NCBI GenBank assembly: GCA_022763115.1
Contig: JALEGJ010000067.1
Location: forward strand, 1 to 50,723
From: Aquisalinus sp.
GTDB lineage: Bacteria > Pseudomonadota > Alphaproteobacteria > Caulobacterales > Parvularculaceae
Length of the DNA stretch: 50,723 bases
Reading direction: 5' to 3'
Below the pieces are notes generated by a model. It had not been told where the DNA came from. It did no database searches and worked only from the letters and a program-made list of their open reading frames with translations. A program made the translations under genes and the position numbers. This document shows positions 1 through 9,693 of this stretch, piece by piece (the first letter of the stretch is position 1; each line of letters opens with the position of its first letter).

Positions 1-2
1 AA

Positions 3-698
3 ACAGAAACTGCCGGGCGCGATGGCAGCTGGGCTATCAACACCGAAACCCCCCTAAAAGCCGGACCAGTCGAACTCACTCTGTCCATGACCACAACGGA
101 CGGGCTGACGGTCCAGTCTGATGAGACGATCGTGATTTATGTGCCTGAGCGGCCGGGTGATAAGCCACTGATCCTGCGCACAACACCGGGCGGTGCCAGT
201 GAAGTTCTGCAACGCCCGACGGACCCGGATGTGAGCCTTGGGCCGCTAGCACTGGAGACGATTGATTATGACGATGCGGGCAGTGTGGTCTTTGCCGGGC
301 GCGCCTCACCGGGCGCAACAGTTTCGATCTATGCCAATCGCAGTTTTATCGGGCAGACGACAGCGGATGAGAATGGCCGCTGGTCAGTTTCGGAACAAAT
401 CATGCCGGGCCGATACACATTGCAGGTGATCCAGTTGGATGAGTTTGGGGAACCTGAATACGCGCTCGAGCTTCCATTCGAGCGCGCTTCTTACAGCGAT
501 GTGCAGTTCAAGGATGGTAACGTCATCGTACAGCCTGGAAACTCTCTATGGGTCATTTCACGCCGCATCTATGGTGAAGGGGCGCAATACACGATTATCT
601 ACGAAGCGAATGCTGACCAGATTCGTGATCCTGATCTGATCTATCCGGGACAAATTTTCTCTGTACCAGAGGATGAGGAAGAAGAGTCTTCCGAGTAA
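3..698 (+). CDS. LysM/Ig-like repeat cell-envelope protein, 5' end outside window
   Basis: The reading frame is open from base 3 to a TAA ending at 698, so the gene begins upstream; an internal ATG at 87 is not needed as a start because the residues before it already resemble the Ig-like repeats that follow. The visible 231 residues hold the end of one small beta-sandwich repeat (ending in a G-x-W...LKAGPVELTL pattern), a second repeat (A-S-P-G-A-T-V-S-I-Y ... G-R-W-S-V), and a C-terminal LysM module of about 50 residues (VQPGNSLWVISRRIYGEG ... YPGQIFSVP), followed by a Glu/Asp-rich tail. LysM modules bind peptidoglycan GlcNAc, so a periplasmic, wall-associated role is inferred. It converges on the 2OG-Fe(II) oxygenase gene with 11 bases between the stops. 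The N-terminal part and any signal peptide cannot be seen. Confidence 0.85.
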   Translation, partial: TETAGRDGSWAINTETPLKAGPVELTLSMTTTDGLTVQSDETIVIYVPERPGDKPLILRTTPGGASEVLQRPTDPDVSLGPLALETIDYDDAGSVVFAGRASPGATVSIYANRSFIGQTTADENGRWSVSEQIMPGRYTLQVIQLDEFGEPEYALELPFERASYSDVQFKDGNVIVQPGNSLWVISRRIYGEGAQYTIIYEANADQIRDPDLIYPGQIFSVPEDEEEESSE

Positions 699-709
699 AC
701 TGTATCAAG

Positions 710-1363
710 TTACACGTTCGCCGGTTTGGCGATTGGCGTGGCAATCAGGTTCATCGCGATGGAGATACGCTCGGCCTGTCCGTGGTGAGGTCGGACGCCA
801 TGTGTCAGCCATGATGGAAAAGCGAGCATCCGACCCGGCTTAGGTGTTACGGATATTTCTGTGCGTTCGAGATTGCCTTTGCTGTCCCTGATCGTCAGGT
901 CAGGGACGCTCATCTTGTTTAGGGGAAAACGAGGATCCTGCAGGACAAGGTGACCAGCCCCGATCTCGCCACCATCATCAACATAATAGACAGCCGACCA
1001 GAATGCGCCCGGGTGTGCGTGGTACTGATTGGAAGCGCCGGGTTGTGAGACGTTCGCCCAAGCCTGAATGCTCCAGCTAAAGCGGGGATCATCCCCTTGC
1101 ATGCCGTTATCGTGGGTATAGCTGTTGCACATTTCTATCGCAGCGACTGCGACAGTACGCATCGCGTCGCCGCCCCATTGCAGAATATCATCCTTCGAAT
1201 GCCAGCCATTGAAGTTCGAGCGGTGAATGCCGGCATCTTGCGACCTCTTCTCAAGGATTGCCTGCTTAAGCTCCGTGTTGATGCGGTCTGCGTCAGGAAC
1301 TGTACACTCCAGTATGAGGGTCGGAAAAATGGTTCGACTGCGGATATCCTGGGCCGTTGTCAT
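710..1363 (-). CDS. putative 2OG-Fe(II) oxygenase (TIGR02466-like)
   Basis: This 217-residue protein resembles the putative 2OG-Fe(II) oxygenase family of TIGR02466. It has an H-A-H-P-G segment followed by W-S-A-V-Y-Y-V, then the typical end block of a GRMLAFPSWLTHGV stretch and E-R-I-S-I-A-M-N, which would supply iron-ligand histidines and the 2-oxoglutarate-binding arginine. Substrate is unknown. Two starts are possible: GTG at 1384, whose bases overlap the TGA of the upstream RND gene (GTGA), or ATG at 1363, which has an AGGGA ribosome site 8 bases upstream; I prefer 1363. Either way the gene sits last in the minus-strand efflux operon and is probably translated together with the pump. Why an oxygenase is coupled to an RND pump is not evident from the sequence. 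Confidence 0.8.
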   Translation of the reverse strand: MTTAQDIRSRTIFPTLILECTVPDADRINTELKQAILEKRSQDAGIHRSNFNGWHSKDDILQWGGDAMRTVAVAAIEMCNSYTHDNGMQGDDPRFSWSIQAWANVSQPGASNQYHAHPGAFWSAVYYVDDGGEIGAGHLVLQDPRFPLNKMSVPDLTIRDSKGNLERTEISVTPKPGRMLAFPSWLTHGVRPHHGQAERISIAMNLIATPIAKPANV

Positions 1364-1380
1364 CTCAAGCGTCCCTGCAG

Positions 1381-4300
1381 TCACTCTGCGGCTGTGCGAT
1401 GATAGTCGTCATCAGTGGTGCCTTGAGTATTTTTACTGCCGTTCGTCGTGCCGCTTGGCAGTTGGGGGCGAAGTGTTTGATGATCGCGCAATTCTTTAAT
1501 CCAGTCACGAATTTCGCGCCATGCAATCATGAGGTTGGCAGGTATCTGGCTCGGAGCTGCCAGCATCACCGGGGTCAAGACAAGTGTCAGCAAGGTGGAG
1601 AAGGCGAGGCCGTAAACAACGGCAGAGGATAGCAATACCCACCAGTCAGAAACTGCGTTGCCGATACCGATTTGCCCGGTGAGGAAGTTCACGTTGATTT
1701 CGAAAACCATCGGAAGAAGGCCCATAATGGTCGTGATGGTCGTCATCAAAACCGGACGCGCCCTTTGTGCAGCGGTACGAATAACAGCTTCTTCAATCGA
1801 AAGGCCTGTCTTGCGCAGATGCTGATAGGTATCAATCAATACGATGTTATTGTTCACCACAATACCGGCCAGCGCCACGATACCAGTGCCGGTCATGATG
1901 ACGGAAATGTATTGCCCTGTCAGGGCAATACCCAAAAGAACACCGAATACGGATAGAACAACAGCAGAAAGTGTCAGGGCAGCATGATAGAAGGAATTGA
2001 ACTGTAACAGCAGGATCAGGCCGATCATGAACATGGCTGCTGCCATGGCACCGGCAAAGAAGGTAGAGGCTTCGTCACGCTCCTCGGTAGATCCAACAAG
2101 GGCCCACGAAACGCCAGGGCCAACAGTTTCCGCCAGTTCGCCTGTGTCCAGCCACTCCTGCATGACAGATATGGCAAGATCCTGACTAACCTGATGACCC
2201 GGAACATTCGTATTGCCGTTAGCTTTCACATCTAGGACGCGCCGGCTGTCGCGTCTTGTCACCCGGTCAACTTGTGGCTGTGCCACACGCTCAACGAAGT
2301 TGGAGATGGGGAGCGGCCCTGACTGCGTCTGTATCTTTACATCTTCAAGTGCGGCTATGGTGCGCTCATCAGCAGGGTAACGAATACGAATGTCAATTTC
2401 CTCATCGCTGTCATCCGGTCTAAACTTGTCGATCAACAATCCGTCCGTCACCAGCTGGATCGCCGCGCCGATGTCATCCACTGACACGCCAAAGCGACCA
2501 GCCTGTTCCCGGTCCACCTGCAAGGCCCACTCAATGCCGGGGAGGGGCCTATTGTCTTCAATGTCGATATAAGTGGGCACTTCGAGGCCGTTTACTTCAA
2601 CCGTACTCTGATTGACAAACTCGCGGATCAGACGTGCTGCCTCGCGGCCTTTAGCTTCATCTTCGGCGACAATCTCAACCTGTACGTCTTTACCAATTGG
2701 CGGGCCGTTTTCCGGTTGCCCGATTTCCAGCACGATGCCCGGCAGGCCGGCGGTAAGTTCACGGAACTCTTCGAGAATCACCAAACTGTGTTCACGGTCT
2801 TCATAATGAATCAACTCGATGTTCAGTTGTGCGATCGTTTCTACAGGAGAATTGTTGCCGCGACTCAAGGCAGGACCTGTTTGCGTGTAGATACTCTCAA
2901 TTGCGTAATGGCCCTCGACTTTTTCCCGCACCTCATTGGCGATTTGAAGCTTCTCTTCCTCAGAGATATTGCCGCGCCCCTGTATGTTGATATAGGTTTG
3001 CTCACTGTCGCCACGAATAAAGAATTCTGATTCAGGATTGGCGTTGCTGAACATGAAAATACAGAAATTCAGTGCAATGAATGCGACTACAAGTGTTGCT
3101 AGAGGTTTTCGTAAAATCCAGCGAATAAAGCGCGCATAGCGGCCCGTAATATTTGGCAATGTTGTCGGGTCGATACTGTCAAAGTCGGCCTGCTTGTCGT
3201 TGTCAGTCTTGCCTTTCATGTGCAGACGTTTTTTCACCACTTCAGGTATGGCGAAGAAAGAGCCGAAAAGGGGGAGAAAGATCAGTGCAACAAAAACCGA
3301 GCCTGTCAGAATAAAGATGAGTGTAATCGGCAAGAGGCGCATGAATTGCCCCGGCACGTCCTGCCAGAACAGGAATGGCACGAAGGCTGCCAGCGTAGTC
3401 GCCGTGGAGGCGACAATTGGCCAGAACATGCGTTTTGCTGCGCTGGCATAGGCGTCGCGGCGGCTCGATCCCTCCGCCATGCGCCGGTCCGCAAATTCGA
3501 CAACGACGATGGCTCCGTCAACAAGCATGCCGACTGACAAGACCATGGCGAACATGGTCATCATGTTCAGGGTGTAACCGGAGAGATTCAGGAGCGCGAG
3601 ACCGATCAGGAAAGATGAAGGGATCGCGAAACCAACCATGACCGCGGACCTTAATCCGAGCGCTGCAACCACGACAATCATCACGAGCAGGATTGCCAGA
3701 ACGATAGAGGCCGTGAGGCTGTTGAGGATCGTGTCTACAAAATAGGACTGGTCCCCGATGAATTCGTAACGGATGGAAGCTGGCCAGTCAGAAGACGCGG
3801 CCATTTCCTCCGTCACCCGTTTCACGCCCTCGGTCATGTCGATAATGTTTGCACCGGAGCGCTTGCTGACATTCAGGCCGACAGCTGACTCGCCATTGAA
3901 TTGAGCATAGCCATCCGGGTCTTCAAAGGTCCGCCGGATATCTGCGACATCAGACAAAAGGACCACATTCTGTCCATCGCTGCGTACCGGAATTGACTTC
4001 ATTTCCTCAACACTGCGGATGAGGCCCGGCAGTTTTACGGCATAAGCGCCGTCCGGAAAACGGATCGACCCGGCGGTGATCAGGCTATTGTTATTGCGGA
4101 TGGCTGCCGCAACTTCCTGTGCGCTGAGGCCGTAAGATTGCAGGGTATCAGGATCAATAACAACTTCCAGCACTTCATCACGTTTACCGACCAGATCAAC
4201 TTCAAGCACACCCTGAACGTTCTGAAGGGCTTTCTGCAATCTGTCTGCGGTCTGATAGAGTGTCCGATCAGGTGCATCACCTGACAACGTGATGGAGATA

Positions 4301-4719
4301 ATCGGGAACATCTGCTGGGCATTGAATTCCTCAATCACCGGCTCCAGAGTTTCAGCCGGGTATTCACTGCTGGCTTTATCCACAGCTTCACGAATATCCA
4401 CCAAGGCCTGGCTCATGTTTGCCGTGGGCTCAAACTCAAGGCGTATCTGAGCGGCACCTTCATAGGCGAGGGCGTTCATTTCTGTGACGCCCTCCAGTGA
4501 TTGCAGTTCCAGTTCTGTCGGTTTTATCAGCAGACGTTCTGCATCTTCCGGCGAAACACCTGGCAGGGGTATGACGATCAGCGCCATTGGCAATGGCACG
4601 TCAGGATCCGCCTCGCGCGGGATGGTGTTAAATGAATTGACCCCGGCAAATACAAGCAACGCCAGTGCCAGCAGTGTTACCTTGGCGCGCTTGAAGGCGA
4701 TATCGACAATATGGGTCAT
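1381..4719 (-). CDS. RND-family efflux pump inner-membrane permease
   Basis: The 1112-residue product is a full-length resistance-nodulation-division transporter: an N-terminal membrane helix (about 12-32), a periplasmic porter loop, a first helix bundle (about 335-500), a second large periplasmic loop, and a C-terminal bundle (about 885-1050). Helix 4 carries the VLSVGMLVDGAIVVVE pattern, keeping the first of the two proton-relay aspartates of AcrB and replacing the second by Gly. Helix 10 has an N-N-N-I-V-L-I-D segment instead of the AcrB lysine; both features are common in non-AcrB branches of the superfamily. It should exchange protons for an exported substrate that cannot be predicted. 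The adaptor gene lies 4 bases upstream and the oxygenase follows. No TolC-like outer-membrane gene is adjacent, so the pump must borrow one. Confidence 0.93.
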   Translation of the reverse strand: MTHIVDIAFKRAKVTLLALALLVFAGVNSFNTIPREADPDVPLPMALIVIPLPGVSPEDAERLLIKPTELELQSLEGVTEMNALAYEGAAQIRLEFEPTANMSQALVDIREAVDKASSEYPAETLEPVIEEFNAQQMFPIISITLSGDAPDRTLYQTADRLQKALQNVQGVLEVDLVGKRDEVLEVVIDPDTLQSYGLSAQEVAAAIRNNNSLITAGSIRFPDGAYAVKLPGLIRSVEEMKSIPVRSDGQNVVLLSDVADIRRTFEDPDGYAQFNGESAVGLNVSKRSGANIIDMTEGVKRVTEEMAASSDWPASIRYEFIGDQSYFVDTILNSLTASIVLAILLVMIVVVAALGLRSAVMVGFAIPSSFLIGLALLNLSGYTLNMMTMFAMVLSVGMLVDGAIVVVEFADRRMAEGSSRRDAYASAAKRMFWPIVASTATTLAAFVPFLFWQDVPGQFMRLLPITLIFILTGSVFVALIFLPLFGSFFAIPEVVKKRLHMKGKTDNDKQADFDSIDPTTLPNITGRYARFIRWILRKPLATLVVAFIALNFCIFMFSNANPESEFFIRGDSEQTYINIQGRGNISEEEKLQIANEVREKVEGHYAIESIYTQTGPALSRGNNSPVETIAQLNIELIHYEDREHSLVILEEFRELTAGLPGIVLEIGQPENGPPIGKDVQVEIVAEDEAKGREAARLIREFVNQSTVEVNGLEVPTYIDIEDNRPLPGIEWALQVDREQAGRFGVSVDDIGAAIQLVTDGLLIDKFRPDDSDEEIDIRIRYPADERTIAALEDVKIQTQSGPLPISNFVERVAQPQVDRVTRRDSRRVLDVKANGNTNVPGHQVSQDLAISVMQEWLDTGELAETVGPGVSWALVGSTEERDEASTFFAGAMAAAMFMIGLILLLQFNSFYHAALTLSAVVLSVFGVLLGIALTGQYISVIMTGTGIVALAGIVVNNNIVLIDTYQHLRKTGLSIEEAVIRTAAQRARPVLMTTITTIMGLLPMVFEINVNFLTGQIGIGNAVSDWWVLLSSAVVYGLAFSTLLTLVLTPVMLAAPSQIPANLMIAWREIRDWIKELRDHQTLRPQLPSGTTNGSKNTQGTTDDDYHRTAAE

Positions 4720-4723
4720 CTGG

Positions 4724-5821
4724 TTACCCCGTCGTCAGTGTGTCGCCGGGGGCAGCTGTCTGCACTTCCTGACCATGTTGCACATAGTCCTGACCACGGA
4801 CGATGAGGTCGACAGAGCCATCGAGACCAGCTACCCAGACGCCCTCCGAAACGTCATCAAGAATTGCCACGGGGACGAACCGAACCAAGCCTTGGCTATT
4901 TTCAGGTGATATGTTTTCAACGATCCGTACCCCGAGTTCACCTGAATCATCCTGCAAGAGGGCGTTGCGCGGCACAAGATGAGCCGGCTTGTTGCCCAGC
5001 ATGACTTTCGCATTGGCTGTCAGGCCGTCTGGCAGGCTGTCCGGGTTGCTGGCTTCCAGCTCAATCGTGAAGGTGCGTGTCATGTCCGAGGCGGTTGGCG
5101 AAATCAGGGTGACGGTTGCTTCAAGCTCGTCCCCACCTGAAACACTAACCCTCGCAGGTGCGCCGAGGGCAAGGCGCCGGACTTCCTGTTCAGAAACTGA
5201 TCCGGTGATGATGATAGGATCAAGTTGTGACACTTTCGCACACGGTGATCCGATTGTCAGAAGGTCGCCGACTTCCACGTGGCGTTCGACCAGAACGCCA
5301 TCAAACGGGGCCGTGATTTTTGTTTTGGCGAAGTCCAGCTGCGCGCGCGTAAGATTCGCCTGGCTTAAATCAAGGGCCGCTCTGGCGGCAGCGACGGCAG
5401 CCTCTGATGAATACCCCTGTTGGGACAGCTCGACGGCGGCGTTGTAGTCAATGCTCGCCTTGTCATAAGCGGCGCGTGCTTCCGCAAGGCCAGCGTTACG
5501 GGTGCCCGGCGTTATCCGGCACAGTTCAGTACCTTTTTTGACAAAGCTGCCTTCGCGCGCCGGCGTTGCGGAGACTTGTCCGGCTGTTTCTGCACGCAGA
5601 ATGGCGGAGCGGGTCGCTTTTGTTCGCCCGCGAATGGTCACTGTCTGAGCCTGATCGCCAGCCGCTATATTTTCTACAACCACGCGCGTAACGGGAAACT
5701 CGAAACTCTCATCAGCCGTTTCCGGCACGGGCCTGAAAATGTAGCTGCTGACGAAATACAGAGCGACGATGAGTGTCAGAATTAGTGATGTTCTGACCGA
5801 ACTTGGAATTTTGCTGAACAT
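4724..5821 (-). CDS. RND efflux periplasmic adaptor (HlyD/MFP family)
   Basis: This 365-residue membrane-fusion protein starts with a membrane anchor (about residues 12-30, T-S-L-I-L-T-L-I-V-A-L-Y-F-V), continues with a lipoyl/barrel-sandwich half (about 75-105), an alpha-helical hairpin rich in Ala and Gln (about 105-165), the second lipoyl half (KITAPFDGVLVERHVEVGD), and a beta-barrel plus membrane-proximal domain. It would link the downstream RND pump to an outer-membrane channel. It is the first gene of the minus-strand operon and ends 4 bases before the pump start, so the two are surely co-translated. The ATG at 5821 begins a conventional N-terminus. The 253 bases upstream should hold the promoter; I saw no regulator gene next to it. 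Confidence 0.92.
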   Translation of the reverse strand: MFSKIPSSVRTSLILTLIVALYFVSSYIFRPVPETADESFEFPVTRVVVENIAAGDQAQTVTIRGRTKATRSAILRAETAGQVSATPAREGSFVKKGTELCRITPGTRNAGLAEARAAYDKASIDYNAAVELSQQGYSSEAAVAAARAALDLSQANLTRAQLDFAKTKITAPFDGVLVERHVEVGDLLTIGSPCAKVSQLDPIIITGSVSEQEVRRLALGAPARVSVSGGDELEATVTLISPTASDMTRTFTIELEASNPDSLPDGLTANAKVMLGNKPAHLVPRNALLQDDSGELGVRIVENISPENSQGLVRFVPVAILDDVSEGVWVAGLDGSVDLIVRGQDYVQHGQEVQTAAPGDTLTTG

Positions 5822-6074
5822 GGCGATTACCAGCCTGAACCTGAATTATGTCAACTGTATCACTGATTTAGGGATCAATTCTTAAAATAACACGTTCAGT
5901 GACTTCCTCTGTCGCATTTGAAAACAGTTCTCAGGCCGCAGGCGCCGCAGCTAAATGCATGAAAATTATGGGATATATCGTTATGTATGCGCTGGGGTAA
6001 TAATCTAAATGTTTTGCAAGAACGCCTGTTTTTTCCCGGCAGGTTAAATGTTGGGTGGTGAAGCTGATCTGAAA
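5822..6074. other. 253-base intergenic region upstream of the RND operon
   Basis: This gap separates the start of the efflux adaptor from the stop of the hybrid kinase, both on the minus strand. It is AT-rich, particularly around 5860-5890 and 5955-6055, which is consistent with a promoter for the efflux operon. I could not pick a convincing -35/-10 pair or a terminator hairpin for the kinase gene, and I see no small gene in it. Confidence 0.4.
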
Positions 6075-9000
6075 TCAGGCCGTTTCTGCAAGATCGTTGT
6101 CCTGTTTGCGCTCATCGATCCATTTCGTCACAACTGCTAACAGCTTATCCTGTTTGATTGGTTTGGGCATATAGCCGTCCATGCCAGCTGCCAGACACTT
6201 CTCTTCATCTTCTTTCATAGCATGTGCTGTTACCCCAATAACGGGCACATACGGCATACCTTCGGTACGCAATTTGACGATTTCGGTCGTTGCCTTAAGG
6301 CCGTCCATCACCGGCATGGAGACATCCATCAGGACTAGATCATACGTATTCTCTTGCAGCTTATCCAACGCTACCTGACCATTCTCGGCAATATCTACAC
6401 GACAATTCAGGGGCTCCAGCATCGACCGCAAGACCATCTGGTTGACGGTATTATCTTCTGCCACGAGAATGTGCCGGTCAATATTTGCGACTGAACCGGT
6501 GACGACTTCTTCAGGGGCTTCCCGCTTCAATTTTGCGCTTGCTTCCTGCAGCCCGCGCACAGTGTTACTGTGCAGGGCACAAATGATCGTATCCAGGAGG
6601 TGAGACGACCGGGCCGGCTTTACAAGATAGCCAGCGAGGTCCAGTTCCTTCTGCAGGTTCTGGCCTTTTGTCTGGCCAGCGGATGAAAGCAAGATCATCG
6701 GCAGTTCATCAGCAGAATAACTCTGTCTGATCTTTCGTGCGAGCTCTGCTCCGTCCATTTCAGGCATCTGGAAATCCAGTATGGCAAGCCCAAAAGGTTG
6801 TCCGTCGTTTCTGGCCTGCTCAAGTTTCTGAAGGGCGTCAAAACCATCTGTTGTCAGAACAGGCACAAGCGACCAGCTTCTGAGTTGCTCCTGCAGAATG
6901 GTTCTGTTCACTTTATTGTCGTCAGCAACCAGCACGCGTGTGCCGCTCAGCACGGGCGTTACAATGCTGGACTGCTGAGGCTTTTGTGAATCAATCGGTA
7001 GGCGAACATTGAAGAAGAATGTTGAACCGCTATCAAGGTCGCTTCGGACAGAGATTGTGCCACCCATCAGTTCGATAATTTTGCGGGAGATACTCAGACC
7101 AAGCCCGGTACCCTCGAATTTCCTGGAGTTGGAGCCGTCCACCTGTTCGAATTTGTTGAAAATCTTGTCGAGTTTTTCCTGCGGAATGCCACAGCCCGTA
7201 TCTTCTACCGAAATACACAATTCTGCATGGCTTTGACTTGCGTTTCCGGAAACATCAACAAGGATATGTCCGGACTCGGTAAATTTAACAGCGTTGCCAA
7301 CAAGATTGGTGATAACCTGACGCAAGCGCCCGACGTCACCTATGAAATCCTGTGGTAAGTCCGGCTGATACCGTATCATCAGCTCAAGGCCTTTTTCCTG
7401 TACATGCGGCGATACAAGACTGGCTACGTCTTCGATGGCGGCACGCATATCAAAAGGTTCGGAACCAATGGCCATTTTACCGGCTTCGAGCTTGGAGAAG
7501 TCAAGGATGTCATTGATAATCGTCAACAGGCTGTCGCCGGAACGCATGATGACCTGGGCCATTTCATGTTGCCGATCGGTAAGGCCCGACTTGATAAGCA
7601 GTTCAGCCATACCCAGAACGCCATTCATTGGTGTCCGAATTTCGTGGCTCATATTCGCAAGGAATTCAGATTTTGCCCGGTTGGCTTCCTCGGCAAGGTC
7701 GCGTGACTTGCGCAAGTCGCGGGATAGTCCGCGCAACTCTTCCTCACGGCGCATGTCGCGTGTCACATCAGAGTAGAGAATGACATATCCCCCGTCAGGT
7801 CGGGGGTAAAAGACCTCGCTGATATGCTGGCCGGAAACATCCAGCCGTTTTATTCGAAATGCCTTACGACTTCGGAGATTTTCGATCAGCCTGCGGTTTT
7901 GTTCTTTGATGCTGCAGGAATTGCCTGTGCCAGGTAATTCCACGCTTGCCGCACTTTCATACAGGTCGATGGCATTTGCACCCACACGCCATTGGCCAGG
8001 CGGTAGAGGCACATCTTCCTTTTCGTTGATCATCTCAATATTGAAATTCTGATCCAGGACGACCAGGCTTTCACCCATCGTATCAAAAATTTCCTGAAGC
8101 AGATCGGTTTGACGTTGAAGATCAAGCGTTCGCCCTTTGATGCGTTTCTCAAGTTCCAGGTTGGCGCGCTGCAATTCAGACTGGGCAGCGTTCGCCTCAA
8201 GTCGTGCGGTGTGCTCGCGCGTAATTTCTTTTGTATAGCCGCGATATCCGGTAAAGACGCCATTCGCATCAAACTTCGGCTTGCCGCTAGTGCTGAGAAT
8301 ATCGTTATTATGTGTGCGCACAATAAAGTTCTGGAATGGTTTTTTCTGTTCCAGGTCAGCGATGTGGGTCGCCCAGTCGGTATGGCTAGTTTCCGGTGTT
8401 GAATTTTCCAGCACCTCACCCCGCTTTTTCCCCAGGAGATCCTCTGCATTTTGGCCCGTCCACTTTTCGATGACATCTGAAATGTAAGTATATCGATGGT
8501 TGGCATCCGTCTCCCAGAGACAGTCAGCAGCTAACTCGGCGAAATCACGGAACCTTTCTCTGGTGCGTATGATGTCATTGCGTTGGTGCATAAGTCGCGT
8601 AATGTTGGTCATGACGCCGCGATACCCTGTCAGTTCGCCTGCCTCATCGAAAACAGGGGCGCCGGATACATCTGCATAGAGACTATTTCCATCGTCGGTA
8701 ACAACATTTACCACCAGGTGGTGAAACGGGCTGGCGCTTTCAACAGCCTCTTTGAACTTTATGATGTTGCCACTCGTTTCCTGATCCTCTTTGTTGAGGA
8801 GGCTGATCGGAGATCGGTTCAGAAATTTATGAGCGGGTTGGCCTGAAAAAGTCTCGATAGCATCAGAAATGAAGGTAAAGTTCAACTGCCGGTCCGTTTC
8901 CCAGACGATATCATCAGACATGTCGAAATAGTTCTGCATCGCTAACGCCAAATCACGGCTGCGTTCTGCATTTTGCAATGCCTGCTCCTTGATCTGGGTA

Positions 9001-9572
9001 ACCACGCGCATGACGGTAGAAAAGCAGCCGATAACCAGCAGGCTGCTCAGAATCATGACAGCGCCGAATGCCTGCAAACGGTAATCGTCCTGGAACACCA
9101 TCATCAGGTTTGCCGGCAGCATCAGCGTGACCATGATTATTTTTGCGGTGAACGGGGTCGCGCACATGCTGATACTGCTGATACAGGCCATCATGGTCAT
9201 CCAGCCGGCAATAATGAACATAGCTTCAACAGGCATTGTTGACATGATGAACAATGCCATGGCTGAGAATATCGGTCCGCAGAAAGCAGCTGAAAGTGGC
9301 ACAAAAGAAAGTGCTTTATCAAGTTCAGCCACACTGAAGCTGTTGACATCAACTTTTCGCCAATGGAGGTACCGGATCAATGAAAAGATACCTATGAGTA
9401 ACAGAGGTATTGCAGCCAGAGGCTGGCCTGCCACTATCACACCTGGGAGGCCCAGTGCAGCAGTCGCGCCCATGCAGGCGAAAAGCATGGGGGACATGCC
9501 CTTGAAAACTTCAACGGCCTGAAGTTTGGCAGAAGGTGACCGTTCGGGCCAAATAGATTTCAGAGCGCGCAA
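6075..9572 (-). CDS. membrane-bound hybrid sensor histidine kinase with three PAS-like domains and two receivers
   Basis: The product (up to 1165 residues) has about six membrane helices (roughly 28-200), PAS-like domains near 215-330, 345-460 and 490-610, and a coiled segment at 460-490. The histidine kinase core has the H-box FLANMSHEIRTPMNG near residue 640 and N, G1 and G2 boxes including D-T-G-C-G-I-P and G-T-G-L-G-L-S. Two receivers follow, with acceptor aspartates near 932 (L-D-F-Q-M-P-E-M-D-G) and 1080 (L-M-D-V-S-M-P-V-M-D-G). There is no HPt domain, so phosphate must pass to a separate phosphotransferase; no response regulator or HPt gene is adjacent. The only start that keeps the whole N-terminus is TTG at 9572; the first in-frame ATG is residue 26, still before the first helix. 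The signal sensed is unknown. Confidence 0.9.
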   Translation of the reverse strand: MRALKSIWPERSPSAKLQAVEVFKGMSPMLFACMGATAALGLPGVIVAGQPLAAIPLLLIGIFSLIRYLHWRKVDVNSFSVAELDKALSFVPLSAAFCGPIFSAMALFIMSTMPVEAMFIIAGWMTMMACISSISMCATPFTAKIIMVTLMLPANLMMVFQDDYRLQAFGAVMILSSLLVIGCFSTVMRVVTQIKEQALQNAERSRDLALAMQNYFDMSDDIVWETDRQLNFTFISDAIETFSGQPAHKFLNRSPISLLNKEDQETSGNIIKFKEAVESASPFHHLVVNVVTDDGNSLYADVSGAPVFDEAGELTGYRGVMTNITRLMHQRNDIIRTRERFRDFAELAADCLWETDANHRYTYISDVIEKWTGQNAEDLLGKKRGEVLENSTPETSHTDWATHIADLEQKKPFQNFIVRTHNNDILSTSGKPKFDANGVFTGYRGYTKEITREHTARLEANAAQSELQRANLELEKRIKGRTLDLQRQTDLLQEIFDTMGESLVVLDQNFNIEMINEKEDVPLPPGQWRVGANAIDLYESAASVELPGTGNSCSIKEQNRRLIENLRSRKAFRIKRLDVSGQHISEVFYPRPDGGYVILYSDVTRDMRREEELRGLSRDLRKSRDLAEEANRAKSEFLANMSHEIRTPMNGVLGMAELLIKSGLTDRQHEMAQVIMRSGDSLLTIINDILDFSKLEAGKMAIGSEPFDMRAAIEDVASLVSPHVQEKGLELMIRYQPDLPQDFIGDVGRLRQVITNLVGNAVKFTESGHILVDVSGNASQSHAELCISVEDTGCGIPQEKLDKIFNKFEQVDGSNSRKFEGTGLGLSISRKIIELMGGTISVRSDLDSGSTFFFNVRLPIDSQKPQQSSIVTPVLSGTRVLVADDNKVNRTILQEQLRSWSLVPVLTTDGFDALQKLEQARNDGQPFGLAILDFQMPEMDGAELARKIRQSYSADELPMILLSSAGQTKGQNLQKELDLAGYLVKPARSSHLLDTIICALHSNTVRGLQEASAKLKREAPEEVVTGSVANIDRHILVAEDNTVNQMVLRSMLEPLNCRVDIAENGQVALDKLQENTYDLVLMDVSMPVMDGLKATTEIVKLRTEGMPYVPVIGVTAHAMKEDEEKCLAAGMDGYMPKPIKQDKLLAVVTKWIDERKQDNDLAETA

Positions 9573-9693
9573 AATTGTTCTAACCCGCCAGAGAGAGACT
9601 AACTTTTGTGCCAGTTTAAGCGTTTCTGGTTAATCCTGCGTTTAAGCGCGCGGCAATCTGACGTGTCAGGCAAACAAGTTGGTTTACAAAGTA

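Noticed and set aside
4484-4909. 141-codon plus-strand frame over the pump/adaptor junction
   Set aside because: It lies opposite two well-supported genes and resembles no family.
9616-9645. Three TTAA half-sites before the hybrid kinase
   Set aside because: Spacings are 10 and 8 bases, not the 7 needed for a CtrA box.
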